DNA of 64,000 nucleotides from Nostoc sp. 'Peltigera membranacea cyanobiont' N6 (GTDB lineage Bacteria > Cyanobacteriota > Cyanobacteriia > Cyanobacteriales > Nostocaceae), in the NCBI RefSeq assembly GCF_002949735.1, contig NZ_CP026681.1, positions 4,613,501-4,677,500 on the forward strand, given 5' to 3'. Each line of letters begins with the position of its first letter. Within the stretch, counting starts at the first letter, position 1. Position numbers and translations under genes: made by a program. Shown here one piece after another: positions 53,486 to 63,087 of the stretch. Under the pieces are notes generated by a model. It did no database searches. It was not told the DNA's origin and saw nothing but the letters and a program-made list of their open reading frames with translations.

Positions 53486-54661
53486 CTAATGAGCATTCGG
53501 AATCAGCCGACCACAGGGATAAGTCGCTGTTTGCTGTGAAGCACTATCAGCCACTGCTGCGGGAATCCGATCTGATGGTTGGTTTTTGGCTGCTAGATAG
53601 TCTTTTTGCAGTTTATCCAAAATAGCTTCTCGCTTGTCGTACACCCGCTTTAGGGGACGGGGCTGGCACTTATTCAAGACGTATGCTGTTACCAATGGTA
53701 GAGCGATCGTGCTATCGGTATAACAAACAATTGTGTTAGGTAACTCTTCCGGGTCAATTTTACCCCAACTAACAGCTTCCGATGGGGTTGCTCCAGACAA
53801 ACCGCCTGTATCTGGACGTGCATCGGTAAACTGGATAAAGTAATCGTGTCCTCGTTCTTCTAGCCCTAATACTTCGTGAAGTTGCGGTTGAGTTTGGAGT
53901 AAAAAGTTCTTAGGACTACCGCCACCGAGAATTACCGCCGCACTTTTACCTCCAGACTCACGGGCATTATATGCGATCGCAGCCGTTTCATTTACGTCAA
54001 TTGATGGATCTATCACCAACTGCGAACCTTCCAAAGCCAAAGCCGCCACGTTCATTCCAATAGAGCTATCTCCTGGAGAAGACGTATATATAGGCACACC
54101 ATACTCATAAGCTGTAGCCAGCAAGCAGGAATGCTGCACACCCAACTGCTTTTCTACTTCCCGAACATACTTACCCAGCAAATGGTGAAACTCAGCAGTT
54201 CCCATCCGTTTCTGAAAGGCTTCCCCTTGCAGAATCTTGCGGATGAACGCATCAGTTTCTAGTAGCACATCGTAACCAAAGATAATGTCATAAATGCGAA
54301 TCGTCCCTTCCTGGCGCAGTTTCACATCATCCAAAAACGGATTACCAGCAAAAAGTTCAAAACCCAAACCGTAGTGCATATCGTGGTAAAGATTTGCACC
54401 AGTGCTAATCATCCAGTCAATAAAACCGTTGCGAATTAAGGGTGCAAGCGCTGAAACCCCAAATCCTGCTGGTGTCATCGCACCGGAAAGGCTAACTCCC
54501 ACCGTGACACCTTCCGTTAGCACATCACGACTCAGAAGTTGGCAGATTTCCCGCAACCGCGCGGAGTTGTAAGCGGTGAAGTAGCGATCGATCAAATCCA
54601 CTACATTGATATCATTTGATATAGGTGTAGGTGCAATTTTTTGACCCAGTTGCTTAGACAT
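53486..54661 (-). CDS. Deoxyhypusine synthase-family protein
   Basis: The 391-residue protein has the DHS fold with SLSGAMTPAGFGVSALAPLI and IDWMISTGANLYHDMHYGLG (NAD-binding core), SSIGMNVAALALEGSQLVI, and the GGGSPKN motif with the active-site Lys251. Bacteria lack eIF5A, so homologues in cyanobacteria probably form homospermidine or modify another target. The C-terminal 60 residues (NKCQPRPLKRVYDKREAILD onwards) are cyanobacterial. It is flanked by C-rich filler on its 3' side. Confidence 0.9.
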   Translation of the reverse strand: MSKQLGQKIAPTPISNDINVVDLIDRYFTAYNSARLREICQLLSRDVLTEGVTVGVSLSGAMTPAGFGVSALAPLIRNGFIDWMISTGANLYHDMHYGLGFELFAGNPFLDDVKLRQEGTIRIYDIIFGYDVLLETDAFIRKILQGEAFQKRMGTAEFHHLLGKYVREVEKQLGVQHSCLLATAYEYGVPIYTSSPGDSSIGMNVAALALEGSQLVIDPSIDVNETAAIAYNARESGGKSAAVILGGGSPKNFLLQTQPQLHEVLGLEERGHDYFIQFTDARPDTGGLSGATPSEAVSWGKIDPEELPNTIVCYTDSTIALPLVTAYVLNKCQPRPLKRVYDKREAILDKLQKDYLAAKNQPSDRIPAAVADSASQQTATYPCGRLIPNAH

Positions 54662-54886
54662 TTTGGCACTCTCGAACAGTAAACACGCCGAATCTAATGT
54701 TACCTAGCTTTCAACTAAAGTGACATCAATTTAACTAGTACAGCAGCAGGTAAATCCACCCACGGCACGAAGAAGTGGTCATTTCCCCCTGCTCCCTGCT
54801 CCCTGCCTCTTCGTTGAGTTTCCGAAAATATTAAATTTAATGGAAGATTTAATAAATCGAGAGAGGTGTACGCTACCTAGAGGTGA

Positions 54887-55795
54887 ATGCGTCAACAGAG
54901 GACTCAACCAATGGGATATGTAATTGCTACTGCAAATATGAAAGGTGGCGTTGGTAAAACCACCCTCACCGTAAACTTAGCTACCTGTTTAGCTAAAAAT
55001 TATGGCAAGCGGGTGCTTGTCCTTGATTTAGATAGCCAAATTAGCGCCACACTCAGTTTGATGTCGCCTTTAGATTTTGCCAAGCGTCGTAAACAAAGCA
55101 AGACATTTAGGTATCTGATCGATGAAGTAATCAATCCAGATCCACAAGCAAAACTAACAATTCAAGATATCATTCAATCCCAGGTTTGTAATCTTCCTGG
55201 ACTGGATTTATTACCAGGAGACATCGATTTGTATGATGAATTCGTTGTTTCAGAAATGCTACATAAACAAGCAACTGCATTAGGTGAACAGGACTTTGAA
55301 ACGATTTGGAATCGCTTTGAAAGAGTCTTGATTAATAACATTTTAAAACCAGTCCGTCAAGAATATGATTTTATCCTTCTCGATTGTGCCCCTGGATATA
55401 ATTTATTGACTCGTAGCGCTTTAGCTGCTAGCGATTTCTACATCCTTCCTGCAAAACCAGAACCTTTGTCTGTAGTGGGGATTCAGCTGCTAGAAAGACG
55501 CATTGCCCAATTGAAAGACAGTCACGGACATGAAACCAAAATAGATATAAAAATGCTGGGAATTGTATTCAGTATGTCCAGCGCTAACCTGCTCACTGGT
55601 AGATACTATAAACAAGTGATGCACCGCGTTGTGGAAGATTTCGGGGTAGATAAAATTTGTAAAGTACAAATACCTGTTGATGTCAATGTTGCTAAGGCTG
55701 TTGATAGTTTTATGCCAGCTGTTTTAAATGCTCCCCAATCAGCTGGTTCAAAAGCATTTTTTCAGTTAACTCAGGAGTTGTTGCAAAAGTTATAA
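54887..55795 (+). CDS. ParA-family ATPase, orphan
   Basis: The 302-residue protein has the deviant Walker A ATANMKGGVGKTTLTVNLAT, Walker A' VLVLDLDSQ and Walker B FILLDCAPGYN. It shows dimeric ATPase features of ParA/Soj, which position DNA or protein cargo. No parB or other partner is next to it. The ATG at 54887 or at 54911 (MGYVIATAN) could serve as start. A hairpin downstream may end its transcript. Confidence 0.9.
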   Translation: MRQQRTQPMGYVIATANMKGGVGKTTLTVNLATCLAKNYGKRVLVLDLDSQISATLSLMSPLDFAKRRKQSKTFRYLIDEVINPDPQAKLTIQDIIQSQVCNLPGLDLLPGDIDLYDEFVVSEMLHKQATALGEQDFETIWNRFERVLINNILKPVRQEYDFILLDCAPGYNLLTRSALAASDFYILPAKPEPLSVVGIQLLERRIAQLKDSHGHETKIDIKMLGIVFSMSSANLLTGRYYKQVMHRVVEDFGVDKICKVQIPVDVNVAKAVDSFMPAVLNAPQSAGSKAFFQLTQELLQKL

Positions 55796-55855
55796 AGACC
55801 TAGCCAGTAAAGTAATCAGGGTAATATAGCAGGGCTATTTCATTCGTAAAAAGTT

Positions 55856-55887
55856 AGATCCCGACTTTTTAAAAAAGTCGGGGATCT
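55856..55887 (+). terminator. Hairpin terminator downstream of parA-like gene
   Basis: Stem AGATCCCGACTTTTT / AAAAAAGTCGGGGATCT with almost no loop and one unpaired G. It works as a strong palindrome on both strands, but there is no separate T-tract, so it may equally be a dispersed repeat. Confidence 0.5.
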
Positions 55888-56028
55888 AGACAGTGCGAAT
55901 TGTCATAAATCAGATAGTATTGCTACAAGTAAGTTATCTTTTCTTATAAGTTCAGCAGTTATACGGAAGCTATATACAGCGAGATTCGGCTATTGAGTGA
56001 AAAGGTCAGTAAATCTCGCTAATAAACA

Positions 56029-59000
56029 ATGCTTACTAACAATTCTATACAGGCAGAGAAAAATCAGAATTTGGTAATCCGCCTACCACGGACTCTGAGT
56101 TATCTCGAAACCTGGGGCTTTGGCTTAACGGGTCATGTGGGATGGATTGGTACTGCGCCCATTATTCATGCAGCGTTAGGGTCTAAAGCAATCTTAGTTT
56201 GGTTTGTTGGCACGATCGTTTCCTTTTTATTGAACTTGCAGGTACAAAGTCTAGGTAGACGCTGGCCAGATGTCGCTGGAGGGACACCAAACTATACTAC
56301 AAGGCTATTAAAAAATTTTCCTGGCTTAGGTCGTTACGTAGCATTGGGATACTTTTTTAGCTGGGCAGCAGCACCAGCACTATATGCGATTATTCTCACA
56401 GACCTAATTAAAGTCAATTTTGAAACATTAGGTCTTTCTTGTCCAGAAACTTTATTAAAAGTTGTATTTACAGCAATTCCCTTTATTGTGGCATTCAGTG
56501 GTAGCCGTGCTTTAGCACTCCTGCATTTGTTTTTTGTATTCCCAGCGATTTTATTACTGCTTTTGTTTTCTATTCAAGGTGTCCTATGGTTAGGCTTCTC
56601 AACTGCTAGTTTTAAACTTATCCCAACTAGCACACATACCCTGAGCTTTGAAGAATGGGCAAAGTGGTTTTTTCTAGCTAGCTATTCAATTTATGCTTGT
56701 GAAACCACTTCTTCTTTTGTTGCTGATAGCCACCATCCGTATAAAACTTTAAAGTTCTTGACCGTAGCTGCTTGGCTAATTCCTCCAGTATTTTTAGGTG
56801 GCTCTTGGGTATTAATGTGTTCGACTCCCAATCCAACAATAGGTGACGATACATTCTTAAATCTAGTAGCGGCTTCTAAACCTTTTTGGGGTGAATATGC
56901 TCCCTTTCTAGTAACACTTTTGATTACTGTCTCTTGCCTTCTAAGTTCTGCTACGGCAGTCTCCAACTCTCCTCGGATACTATATCAACTTGCCTTAGAT
57001 AGACAGCTTTCTCCCATCTTTGCATTGGTTTCTCATCAAGGTGTCCTTGCGCCGGCTATTTTAGTTACCTTTATAATCAGTTTGCTTTGTCTCAATTTAG
57101 GAAATGTATCTCAACTTGTCACAGTCGCAGGCACTTGTTATCTCATGTCCATTATGGGACTACATCTGGGATTATGGCTGTGTCGAGGCGAACCACAAGT
57201 CTTATGGCCTTGGTGGTCACTTAGTTTTTTCCTTCTAGAAACAGTAGTTCTAATAGTGGGAGGTTTGGCTTGGAATTGGAGAGATTTTTCGGTAGGATTA
57301 CTATTACCCATTGTTCTGATGATAGGAGATGTAGCGTTAAGTCGCTTAAGATTTGCGCCATTACACCCGGAATGGTGGACACAGCGTTACTACACTAGGT
57401 CTAGTAAAAACAACTCAGATTTTGTGGTACTACAGGTAATTGTCTTAGTATCACTAATTTGTATTACTACTACAAGTAGTTGGGTTATCCGCGATTTACT
57501 AGACAGAGTTTCTACTAATCCTCAAAACTCTTTACTAGCTATTTTGTTAGTGACGCTTTCTTTTATTGGGGTAGCGATCGCTTGCTGGACAACTCTACCA
57601 CAAATTGTTGCTATTGACGAGGCACGTAAACAAGCAAGAAACCTATTTATTACTACTCTCGATACCGTTCCAGATACTGTTTTAGTCTTAGATGAAAATG
57701 GTACTATTTGTCAAACAAATGCTGCTGCTGAAGAATTATTTCAAACAAGTGTTGAGCAGTTGCTTGGAAAAAAGTTGAATAAAATATTAAAATACTATCG
57801 GGGCAAACCAAAACAGTGGTCTATTAGGAGCGAGCAAACCTTAAGAGTCAATCAATGTCTACTAATTGTTGAATCAACTATTTCACAGCCATTTAATTCC
57901 CAAGTAAGAGAGTATGTTGTTATTGTTCGTGACATCACTAAGCGAAAGTTAGTAGAAGAAGAATTAATCCAATATCGTTATCAGCTTGAGCGACTTGTTC
58001 TAGAACGCACTATTGAACTTATTAGAGTAAATCAACAACTTCAACAAGATATTATTAAGCGGCAACAAGCACAAGAGCAATTACTACACAATAGTCTTCA
58101 TGACGAGCTAACTGGATTACCTAACCAAAGATTATTTATGGAGCGAGTGCAGCGAGCAATAGAACGTACTCAACAGCAAAGTAATTATTTATTTGCCGTA
58201 CTATTTTTAGACCTAGACCGCTTTAAAGTTGTCAATGATAGCTTGGGACATCTAATGGGAAATCAACTTTTGATTGCAATTTCTCATCGTTTAAAGTCAG
58301 TTCTACGAGGTAGAGACATAGTTGCCCGTTTTGGCGGCGATGAGTTCACAATCTTAATTGAAGAAATTGAGGATATCAATATCGCCATACAGGTAGCCGA
58401 GCGAATTAAAAACATACTAGCTTTGCCATTTCAATTAAATGAGCATCTGGTGTTTACTAATGCTAGTATTGGCATCGCTTTAAGTAAACCAGATTATGAA
58501 CAATCAGCGCAGATTCTACGCGATGCTGATGTGGCAATGTATCGTGCAAAATCACTTGGGAAGGCACGCTATGAAGTCTTTGACCAAAAGATGCACGAGA
58601 GTGCATCTTTACTATTAGAGTTAGAAACTGCTCTGCGAAATGCGCTGCTCAAGCAAGAAGAATTTCGGCTTGATTACCAGCCAATTATTTCACTAACAAC
58701 TGGTAAAATTATTGGATTTGAGGCGCTGATCCGTTGGTATCATCCAGAACGAGGTTTTATTTCGCCTCAAGATTTTATTCCCCTGGCCGAAGAAACTGGA
58801 ATGATTGTTAGTATCGGGGAATGGGTACTTTTTGAAGCCTGTCAGCAAATGCATAGATGGCATCAACAATTTCCTAGCTCACTACCCTTGACAATTAGCG
58901 TAAATTTTTCTGGGAAACAAATTACGCAAGCTGATGTGTTTAAACAAGTTAAACATATTTTACAGGAAACTGGACTGGAGCCATGCTGTTTGAAGTTGGA

Positions 59001-59412
59001 AATTACTGAAACCCTGTTGATGGATAATTTTGAATTAGCTACCACAGTGCTTTCCCAGTTAACAGAGCTAAATGTCGAGATGCACATGGATGATTTTGGG
59101 ACTGGTTATTCATCCTTAAGTTATCTACACCGCCTACCAATCAAAACCCTTAAGATTGACCGTTCTTTTGTGACTAATATCGGTAGTCAAGGAGAAAATT
59201 TAGAAATTGTAAGAGCAATCGTGACATTAGCTCATAATCTAAATATGTCTGTAACAGCAGAAGGGATAGAAACTATAGAACAGCTAGCACAACTGAAGGC
59301 ATTACAATGTGATTATGGACAAGGGTATTTTTTCTTACCACCTATGGAAGGTACAGAAATAGAAAAATTACTTGCTGCTAATTTGTGTTGCAAAAACTTT
59401 TTAAATAGATAA
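56029..59412 (+). CDS. APC-type permease fused to PAS-GGDEF-EAL
   Basis: The 1127-residue protein joins a membrane transporter-like domain (residues about 1-535, some 12-14 helices; TWGFGLTGHVGWIGTAPIIH and AGGTPNYTTRLL typical of amino-acid/polyamine permeases) to a PAS domain (about 540-640) and GGDEF (about 680-845, FGGDEF at about 766). It ends with an EAL domain (about 865-1115, GFEALIRW at about 896 and MDDFGTGYSSLSYLHRLPIK). Both catalytic motifs appear intact. It probably senses or moves a solute and changes the cyclic di-GMP level accordingly. A coiled coil (about 640-680) links PAS to GGDEF. Confidence 0.92.
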   Translation: MLTNNSIQAEKNQNLVIRLPRTLSYLETWGFGLTGHVGWIGTAPIIHAALGSKAILVWFVGTIVSFLLNLQVQSLGRRWPDVAGGTPNYTTRLLKNFPGLGRYVALGYFFSWAAAPALYAIILTDLIKVNFETLGLSCPETLLKVVFTAIPFIVAFSGSRALALLHLFFVFPAILLLLLFSIQGVLWLGFSTASFKLIPTSTHTLSFEEWAKWFFLASYSIYACETTSSFVADSHHPYKTLKFLTVAAWLIPPVFLGGSWVLMCSTPNPTIGDDTFLNLVAASKPFWGEYAPFLVTLLITVSCLLSSATAVSNSPRILYQLALDRQLSPIFALVSHQGVLAPAILVTFIISLLCLNLGNVSQLVTVAGTCYLMSIMGLHLGLWLCRGEPQVLWPWWSLSFFLLETVVLIVGGLAWNWRDFSVGLLLPIVLMIGDVALSRLRFAPLHPEWWTQRYYTRSSKNNSDFVVLQVIVLVSLICITTTSSWVIRDLLDRVSTNPQNSLLAILLVTLSFIGVAIACWTTLPQIVAIDEARKQARNLFITTLDTVPDTVLVLDENGTICQTNAAAEELFQTSVEQLLGKKLNKILKYYRGKPKQWSIRSEQTLRVNQCLLIVESTISQPFNSQVREYVVIVRDITKRKLVEEELIQYRYQLERLVLERTIELIRVNQQLQQDIIKRQQAQEQLLHNSLHDELTGLPNQRLFMERVQRAIERTQQQSNYLFAVLFLDLDRFKVVNDSLGHLMGNQLLIAISHRLKSVLRGRDIVARFGGDEFTILIEEIEDINIAIQVAERIKNILALPFQLNEHLVFTNASIGIALSKPDYEQSAQILRDADVAMYRAKSLGKARYEVFDQKMHESASLLLELETALRNALLKQEEFRLDYQPIISLTTGKIIGFEALIRWYHPERGFISPQDFIPLAEETGMIVSIGEWVLFEACQQMHRWHQQFPSSLPLTISVNFSGKQITQADVFKQVKHILQETGLEPCCLKLEITETLLMDNFELATTVLSQLTELNVEMHMDDFGTGYSSLSYLHRLPIKTLKIDRSFVTNIGSQGENLEIVRAIVTLAHNLNMSVTAEGIETIEQLAQLKALQCDYGQGYFFLPPMEGTEIEKLLAANLCCKNFLNR

Positions 59413-59478
59413 AATTTCGTTTGAAGAAACACATTGTAAAATTGGGCAATTAATTCCAATTGATAGTCTATATCAGTG

Positions 59479-60624
59479 TCAAACTGTCTGTAAATTAAAA
59501 TTTTCTACATTATTAATTAACCCTTCTTCTAGCAAAAGTTCATTAATAAAATTATCGATTTTATCCCGATTAATATTCTGCATGACTATAATATGTGCCC
59601 AATTTTCAAACACGGCTAATTGCCACTTTTTAATTAACTTTTGACAAGGCTTTTGAAACACTACGGTGTTGGAGAAATCATTTAACATACATGGATATTC
59701 TCTGATTTGAAGTTGTTGGCAAAGGTACTGAGCATTGTTAATACAAGTATTTGCTTCTCTGGCTAATCCATCATAACCTCTGGTTTGCACTGCATACCAG
59801 AGAATTAGGGGAGTATGACCGTTTCTAGAACCCAGAATTGTTGTATCTTTTGAACCAATATATTCAATTTCTGTTTCAACTTTTTCTACCCATTTTTTCT
59901 TTGTTAAAACTACACCACAAGGTAATGGAGAACCAATAAATTTAGCAGAAATAGCTACACTATCTATAGGTTTTTGAAAATTAACTTGTGGAGCGCCATC
60001 TAAAAACGGTAATATTAATCCTGAAAGTGCGGCATCACAATGAATATAGTAATCTTTAATCTGATTGCGATCTAAAATTTCTAGAACTTTGTCTAAATTA
60101 TCAATTGCACCTTTGACAGTAGTTCCAATATTTAAATTTATGATCGCTGGATAACTACGATTTTCGCTAAGGAGTTGTTCAAAATGGTCATAATTCATTT
60201 CTCCATTAGCTTGCGAGTTAATAACATTATGTTGAATGCGGAATAATTTCGCGGCTTTGGGTATTGAGTAATGAGAGTCTTGTGATGAGTAAAGAATCCC
60301 ATTAGAGTAGATTTCCCTTGCTAAGAATATTCCATATAAATTACCTTCAGTCCCGCCAGCAGTAACATAACCCCAAAACTGACTTTCTGGAATTTTATAA
60401 AGGTGAGCAAAAAAAGCTAATACTTCTTGCTCAAACTTACGAGAATGAAGACCAAAATCTGGTTCAATATATGGATCTCCAGCATTATTTAACAGATGAT
60501 TGAAAAATTTGCCGATCGCACTGTAATCACAACTTAAATTATATGGGTAGCCTGCGTGAAACTGCGATCGCTCTTTTATTTGCAGCAAAAAATCTGCCAA
60601 TTCTTTAGCAACTTTATCTGACAT
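59479..60624 (-). CDS. PLP-dependent decarboxylase, histidine decarboxylase-like
   Basis: The 381-residue protein has the group II decarboxylase fold: FHAGYPYNLSCDYSAIGKFF, YVTAGGTEGNLYGIFLARE, HCDAALSGLILPFLDG with the PLP Asp197, and the Schiff-base Lys228 in SVAISAKFIGSPLPCG. In relatives the last motif usually reads SGHKxIGxP; here it is SAKFIGSP, one residue shorter and without the His before the Lys. It is likely to decarboxylate histidine or a related amino acid, but the altered site makes activity uncertain. There is no transporter gene nearby apart from the APC fusion. Confidence 0.85.
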   Translation of the reverse strand: MSDKVAKELADFLLQIKERSQFHAGYPYNLSCDYSAIGKFFNHLLNNAGDPYIEPDFGLHSRKFEQEVLAFFAHLYKIPESQFWGYVTAGGTEGNLYGIFLAREIYSNGILYSSQDSHYSIPKAAKLFRIQHNVINSQANGEMNYDHFEQLLSENRSYPAIINLNIGTTVKGAIDNLDKVLEILDRNQIKDYYIHCDAALSGLILPFLDGAPQVNFQKPIDSVAISAKFIGSPLPCGVVLTKKKWVEKVETEIEYIGSKDTTILGSRNGHTPLILWYAVQTRGYDGLAREANTCINNAQYLCQQLQIREYPCMLNDFSNTVVFQKPCQKLIKKWQLAVFENWAHIIVMQNINRDKIDNFINELLLEEGLINNVENFNLQTV

Positions 60625-60883
60625 ATCTTTTTCTCTCTTGAATTTTGAGTTAATGGATGTTTTAGTCTAAATTCTACGTATTAATCCATACCTTTATATT
60701 TTCTTAATAATTTAGCAGTCCCCCTTTCTTTAAAGAAGATACAGTTAAAACACGTAGCCATCTTCAGTAAAAATACTCGATTTTTTTGTTCCAAATTATA
60801 TTACCCTTAGGACTTACGTACTGGACAAAAAGACTATAATGTGTATTACGCAAAATATCTATTTCAAGCGCTGACTCAAAAAA
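60625..60883. other. Intergenic region, no gene seen
   Basis: AT-rich spacer upstream of the decarboxylase gene; probably holds its promoter. It leads into a dispersed repeat at 60884. No ORF recognised. Confidence 0.5.
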
Positions 60884-60968
60884 CTTCTCCCTCGTTTTAC
60901 TACGTAAAACAATCCCTCTCCGATTTGGAGAGGGAAAAACTTGAAATTTAGTTAAAAATAGGGAGAAG
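60884..60968. repeat. Dispersed 85-bp repeat with CTTCTCCCT / AGGGAGAAG ends
   Basis: 9-bp inverted ends at 60884-60892 and 60960-60968 enclose CGTTTTACTACGTAAAAC and a CCCTCTCC/GGAGAGGG hairpin. The same module lies at 35771-35828 in the other orientation. It is a MITE-like filler. Confidence 0.65.
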
Positions 60969-60991
60969 TTCGTCGAATTAGCGTATATTTA

Positions 60992-61200
60992 CTAGAACTC
61001 TCCAGCTAAGGCTGCAACACAGCGATCGCAAATTAAGGGATCTTCTGGTGATTCTCTCATAGCAGTAGAGTAGTTCCAACAGCGAATACACTTCGTGTAG
61101 GCTTTGCCAATTTTTGCCCTTCTGCATTCACTACCCCAATTATCCCGTCTTCTGTTTGTGCTGTATATTTTAATTTTTGTATGTAGTGCATCAGCAGAAT
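60992..61200 (-). pseudogene. ileS: 3' remnant of isoleucyl-tRNA synthetase gene
   Basis: On the minus strand the frame YTKCIRCWNYSTAMRESPED then PLICDRCVAALAGEF to a TAG at 60992 matches the C-terminal zinc-binding tail of IleRS (CxRCWNY...CDRCVAALAGEF). In another frame just upstream stands LKYTAQTEDGIIGVVNAEGQ, the preceding part of the same domain. So there is at least one frameshift, and nothing of the catalytic part remains. A functional ileS must be elsewhere. Confidence 0.75.
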
Positions 61201-61268
61201 CTAAGGAAGTAGCAAACCACTTTTACCTGTTTATGCAGCTTAAATGGATAAAGTCGAGCTTAGGAACG

Positions 61269-62570
61269 TGGATTAAATAAGATCCAGAAATTTAGGATGC
61301 AATGATAGGCTGAAGTTATCTATAGGTATCCTCTGTGTGATATGAATTCCTACTCATCCGAAGTCGAAGCAAAAATGCAACGTCTTTACCAGTCCTTATC
61401 AGAGAAAGATCGTCGTCGTTATGCAGCGATTGAAGCTCTAAAACTGGGATGGGGGGGAATTAACTACATCAGTCAACTATTTGGGTGTGATGACGACACC
61501 ATTCGGTTTGGGTTGAAGGAACTGGAAGATGAAACAGCGATGAACATGAGTGAGATTCGTCGCAGTGGAGGGGGACGCAAGTAAGCAGGTTGAAACTATC
61601 GAGGGATTAGATGCGGCATTTCTAAAAGTACTTGCTGAACATACGGCAGGCTCACCAATGGATGAAACAGTGAAATGGACTAACCTAACTCGACAAGAAA
61701 TCGCTCTGCTTTTGACTGTGGAGGGAATCAGTGTTAGTGTCACCGTCGTAGACCAACTGCTTGAACGTTACCACTACCGTAAACGCAAAGCCCAGAAACG
61801 GCTGGCAACAGGCGAACATCCACAGCGTAATGAACAGTTTGAAAACATTGAACACATATCATTGTGTCTTATCAGGCCGCAGGGAATCCGGTTTTGAGCA
61901 TGGATACAAAAAAAAAGAATTGATTGGAAAGTTGTATCGTCCGGGACGAATGTATACAACTGAAGAGATTGAGGTATTCGACCATGATTGGAAATCTCTG
62001 GCGGATGGAGTGGCGATTCCACATGGCTTGTATGACCTGACACAAAACGTCGGTTATATCCAGATTGGTACTAGCCATGATACGGGTGAATTTGCCTGTG
62101 ATTCCATTCGCTATTGGTGGCAAAACTATGGTGTGGTGCATTATCGGTCTGCTAGTTCGATTCTCCTGATGTGTGACGGTGGTGGCAGCAATAGTTCCCG
62201 ACAATATTTGTTCAAACAAGATTTGCAAGCTTTGGTCAACGAACTCGGTATTGAAATCCGCATTGCTCACTATCCCCCTTACACTTCCAAATACAACCCT
62301 ATTGAGCATCGCCTGTTTCCACATCTAACCCGTGTTTGTCAGGGCGTGATTTTCGATTCGGTCGAAATGGTTAAAAACTTGATGGCAAATGCCAAGACCC
62401 AAACTGGTCTGAAGGTGTTTACAACTATCTTGACTCAGGTATACAAAACAGGTCGCAAAGTCATAGGGGATTTCAAGCAAACGATGAAAATTGTGTTTGA
62501 TGATTATTTGCCCCAATGGAATTATACTGCCAAGCCACAGGTGTGAGAATTCTGGATCTTATTTAATCCA
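61269..62570 (+). mobile_element. ISAzo13-type insertion sequence, 1.3 kb, transposase frameshifted
   Basis: 21-bp perfect inverted ends (TGGATTAAATAAGATCCAGA plus A) are at 61269-61289 and 62550-62570. The interior is filled by one transposase gene broken into three frames. I could not define a target duplication. It lies next to the ileS remnant, consistent with the area being rearranged by insertions. Confidence 0.85.
61342..62546 (+). pseudogene. ISAzo13-family transposase, broken by frameshifts
   Basis: Three overlapping frames together give the full family protein. Frame 1 (61342-61584) holds LYQSLSEKDRRRYAAIEALK and ends RRSGGGRK. Frame 2 (61550-61897) holds KQVETIEGLDAAFLKVLAEH and RQEIALLLTVEGISVS. 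A third, near 61875, reads AGNPVLSMDTK, and the last (to 62546) holds KKKELIGKLYRPGRMYTTEE, MCDGGGSNSSR and HYPPYTSKYNPIEHRLFPH, with the DDE catalytic region. Breaks are near 61570, 61860 and in an A9 run at 61908-61916. One break might be programmed frameshifting; three argue for decay. Confidence 0.82.
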
Positions 62571-62610
62571 TATTCCTTAGTATGGAAGTGATAACCTGTG
62601 AGGCTGTTAT

Positions 62611-63003
62611 ATGCCTGAAGTGAATTCTCAACAACCCATAAATACTGCCGCTACTCTTGTGGAGAGTTATGCAGCAGGAAAACGAGACTTTAGTAAAGCG
62701 GAATTAGGTAATGCCGATTTGCAAGCCATTAACTTGAAAGGTTCTGATTTCAGTTATGCAGACTTTAGTGAAGCTAACCTAAGTGGCGCTAATCTTAGAG
62801 GAACTGACCTGAGTTTCGCCGATCTGGGTCAAGCTAACCTAAGGGATGCCGATCTTAGGGGAGCATTGTTGATGTCAGCGAATCTCCGCCAAGCCGATCT
62901 CAAAGGAGCAAAGCTGGAAAAAGCAGACTACGATCGCAGTACCCATTTTCCCCAAGATTTCGACCCAATAAAAGTGGGTATGCAGATTAAATTTGAAGAT
63001 TGA
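62611..63003 (+). CDS. Pentapeptide-repeat protein
   Basis: The 130-residue protein has from about residue 28 some 15 consecutive A(D/N)Lxx units (AELGNADLQAINLKGSDFSY, ANLSGANLRGTDLSFADLGQ), which fold into a right-handed beta-helix. The N-terminus is a short helical cap. Family members in cyanobacteria are numerous and mostly of unknown role. There are 40 bp between the end of the IS and its ATG, so its promoter may have been changed by the insertion. Confidence 0.9.
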   Translation: MPEVNSQQPINTAATLVESYAAGKRDFSKAELGNADLQAINLKGSDFSYADFSEANLSGANLRGTDLSFADLGQANLRDADLRGALLMSANLRQADLKGAKLEKADYDRSTHFPQDFDPIKVGMQIKFED

Positions 63004-63087
63004 TTAATTTAAGTTGAACGATCGTACTTGCCTCAAGATAGAGATTTTTCTTCCAAAAGAGTTGTATTTTTGAAAGAAAGCCTATCT

